Positions 5,936 to 5,954 of a DNA stretch of 5,954 nt are shown piece after piece. Each line of letters opens with the position of its first letter. Within the stretch, counting starts at the first letter, position 1. Origin of the DNA: Mycobacterium sp. Lineage in GTDB: Bacteria > Actinomycetota > Actinomycetes > Mycobacteriales > Mycobacteriaceae. The stretch is from NCBI GenBank assembly GCA_018500005.2, contig JAHBAP020000339.1, positions 1 to 5,954 of the forward strand, in the 5' to 3' direction. The notes beneath the pieces are model-generated. The model saw only the letters and a program-made list of their open reading frames with translations, was not told where the DNA came from and searched no databases. The translations under genes were made by a program, and so were the position numbers.

Positions 5936-5954
5936 CTGTCTCTTATACACATCT
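5936..5954 (+). other. Tn5 mosaic end / Nextera adapter remnant (sequencing artefact)
   Basis: CTGTCTCTTATACACATCT is exactly the 19-bp Tn5 transposase mosaic end as read at the end of a Nextera library fragment. It lies flush with the window end and interrupts the acr3 frame. It is untrimmed adapter and not host DNA; a real Tn5 insertion would continue into IS50 sequence. Confidence 0.95.

Noticed and set aside
5517..5950. Minus-strand open frames opposite acr3
   Set aside because: Antisense to a well-supported Acr3 gene, and the one starting at 5950 begins inside adapter sequence.
5936..5954. Natural Tn5/IS50 insertion end
   Set aside because: Only the bare 19-bp mosaic end is present, exactly at the sequence terminus, which is the signature of library adapter.

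Overview
The window is high-GC DNA with closely packed genes, most likely from an actinobacterium of the Mycobacterium/Mycolicibacterium type. The basis is the GC-rich codon use, a CadI/ArsI protein that resembles mycobacterial CadI from its first residue, and an arsR gene whose promoter spacing predicts a leaderless mRNA. The taxon is an inference, not proven. The window is probably a whole short contig: the last 19 bases are exactly the Tn5 mosaic-end/Nextera adapter sequence, so the right end is a library artefact.

Right part (about 3986-5935): an arsenic-resistance locus built around a divergent promoter. An ArsR repressor and an Acr3 arsenite efflux permease are read rightwards. An ArsI/CadI-family protein (C-As lyase or cadmium-induced type) is read leftwards. 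The 93-nt gap between them holds an ArsR-type near-palindrome that overlaps the -35 of a near-consensus arsR promoter. A 598-residue acyl-CoA dehydrogenase starts 14 nt after arsI on the same strand, so it may belong to the arsenic transcript.

Middle (2063-2189): a 127-nt gap with a perfect 22-bp palindrome just after the dehydrogenase stop codon. It is either a terminator or an operator.

Left part (1-2062, all minus strand): a compact three-gene unit. A 109-residue PII-like protein is followed after 9 nt by a bestrophin-family membrane protein, which overlaps by ATGA a second bestrophin paralogue that runs off the left edge. By hand alignment the two bestrophins are about 65% identical. The PII-like protein keeps the PII fold signature but lacks the residues that classical PII uses for 2-oxoglutarate binding and uridylylation. 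A soluble nucleotide-sensor-like trimer beside two anion-channel-like subunits suggests a regulated anion (possibly bicarbonate) channel. This is the most interesting candidate system in the window.

No RNA genes, CRISPR arrays or insertion sequences were seen. No stretch over 300 bases lacks a gene.
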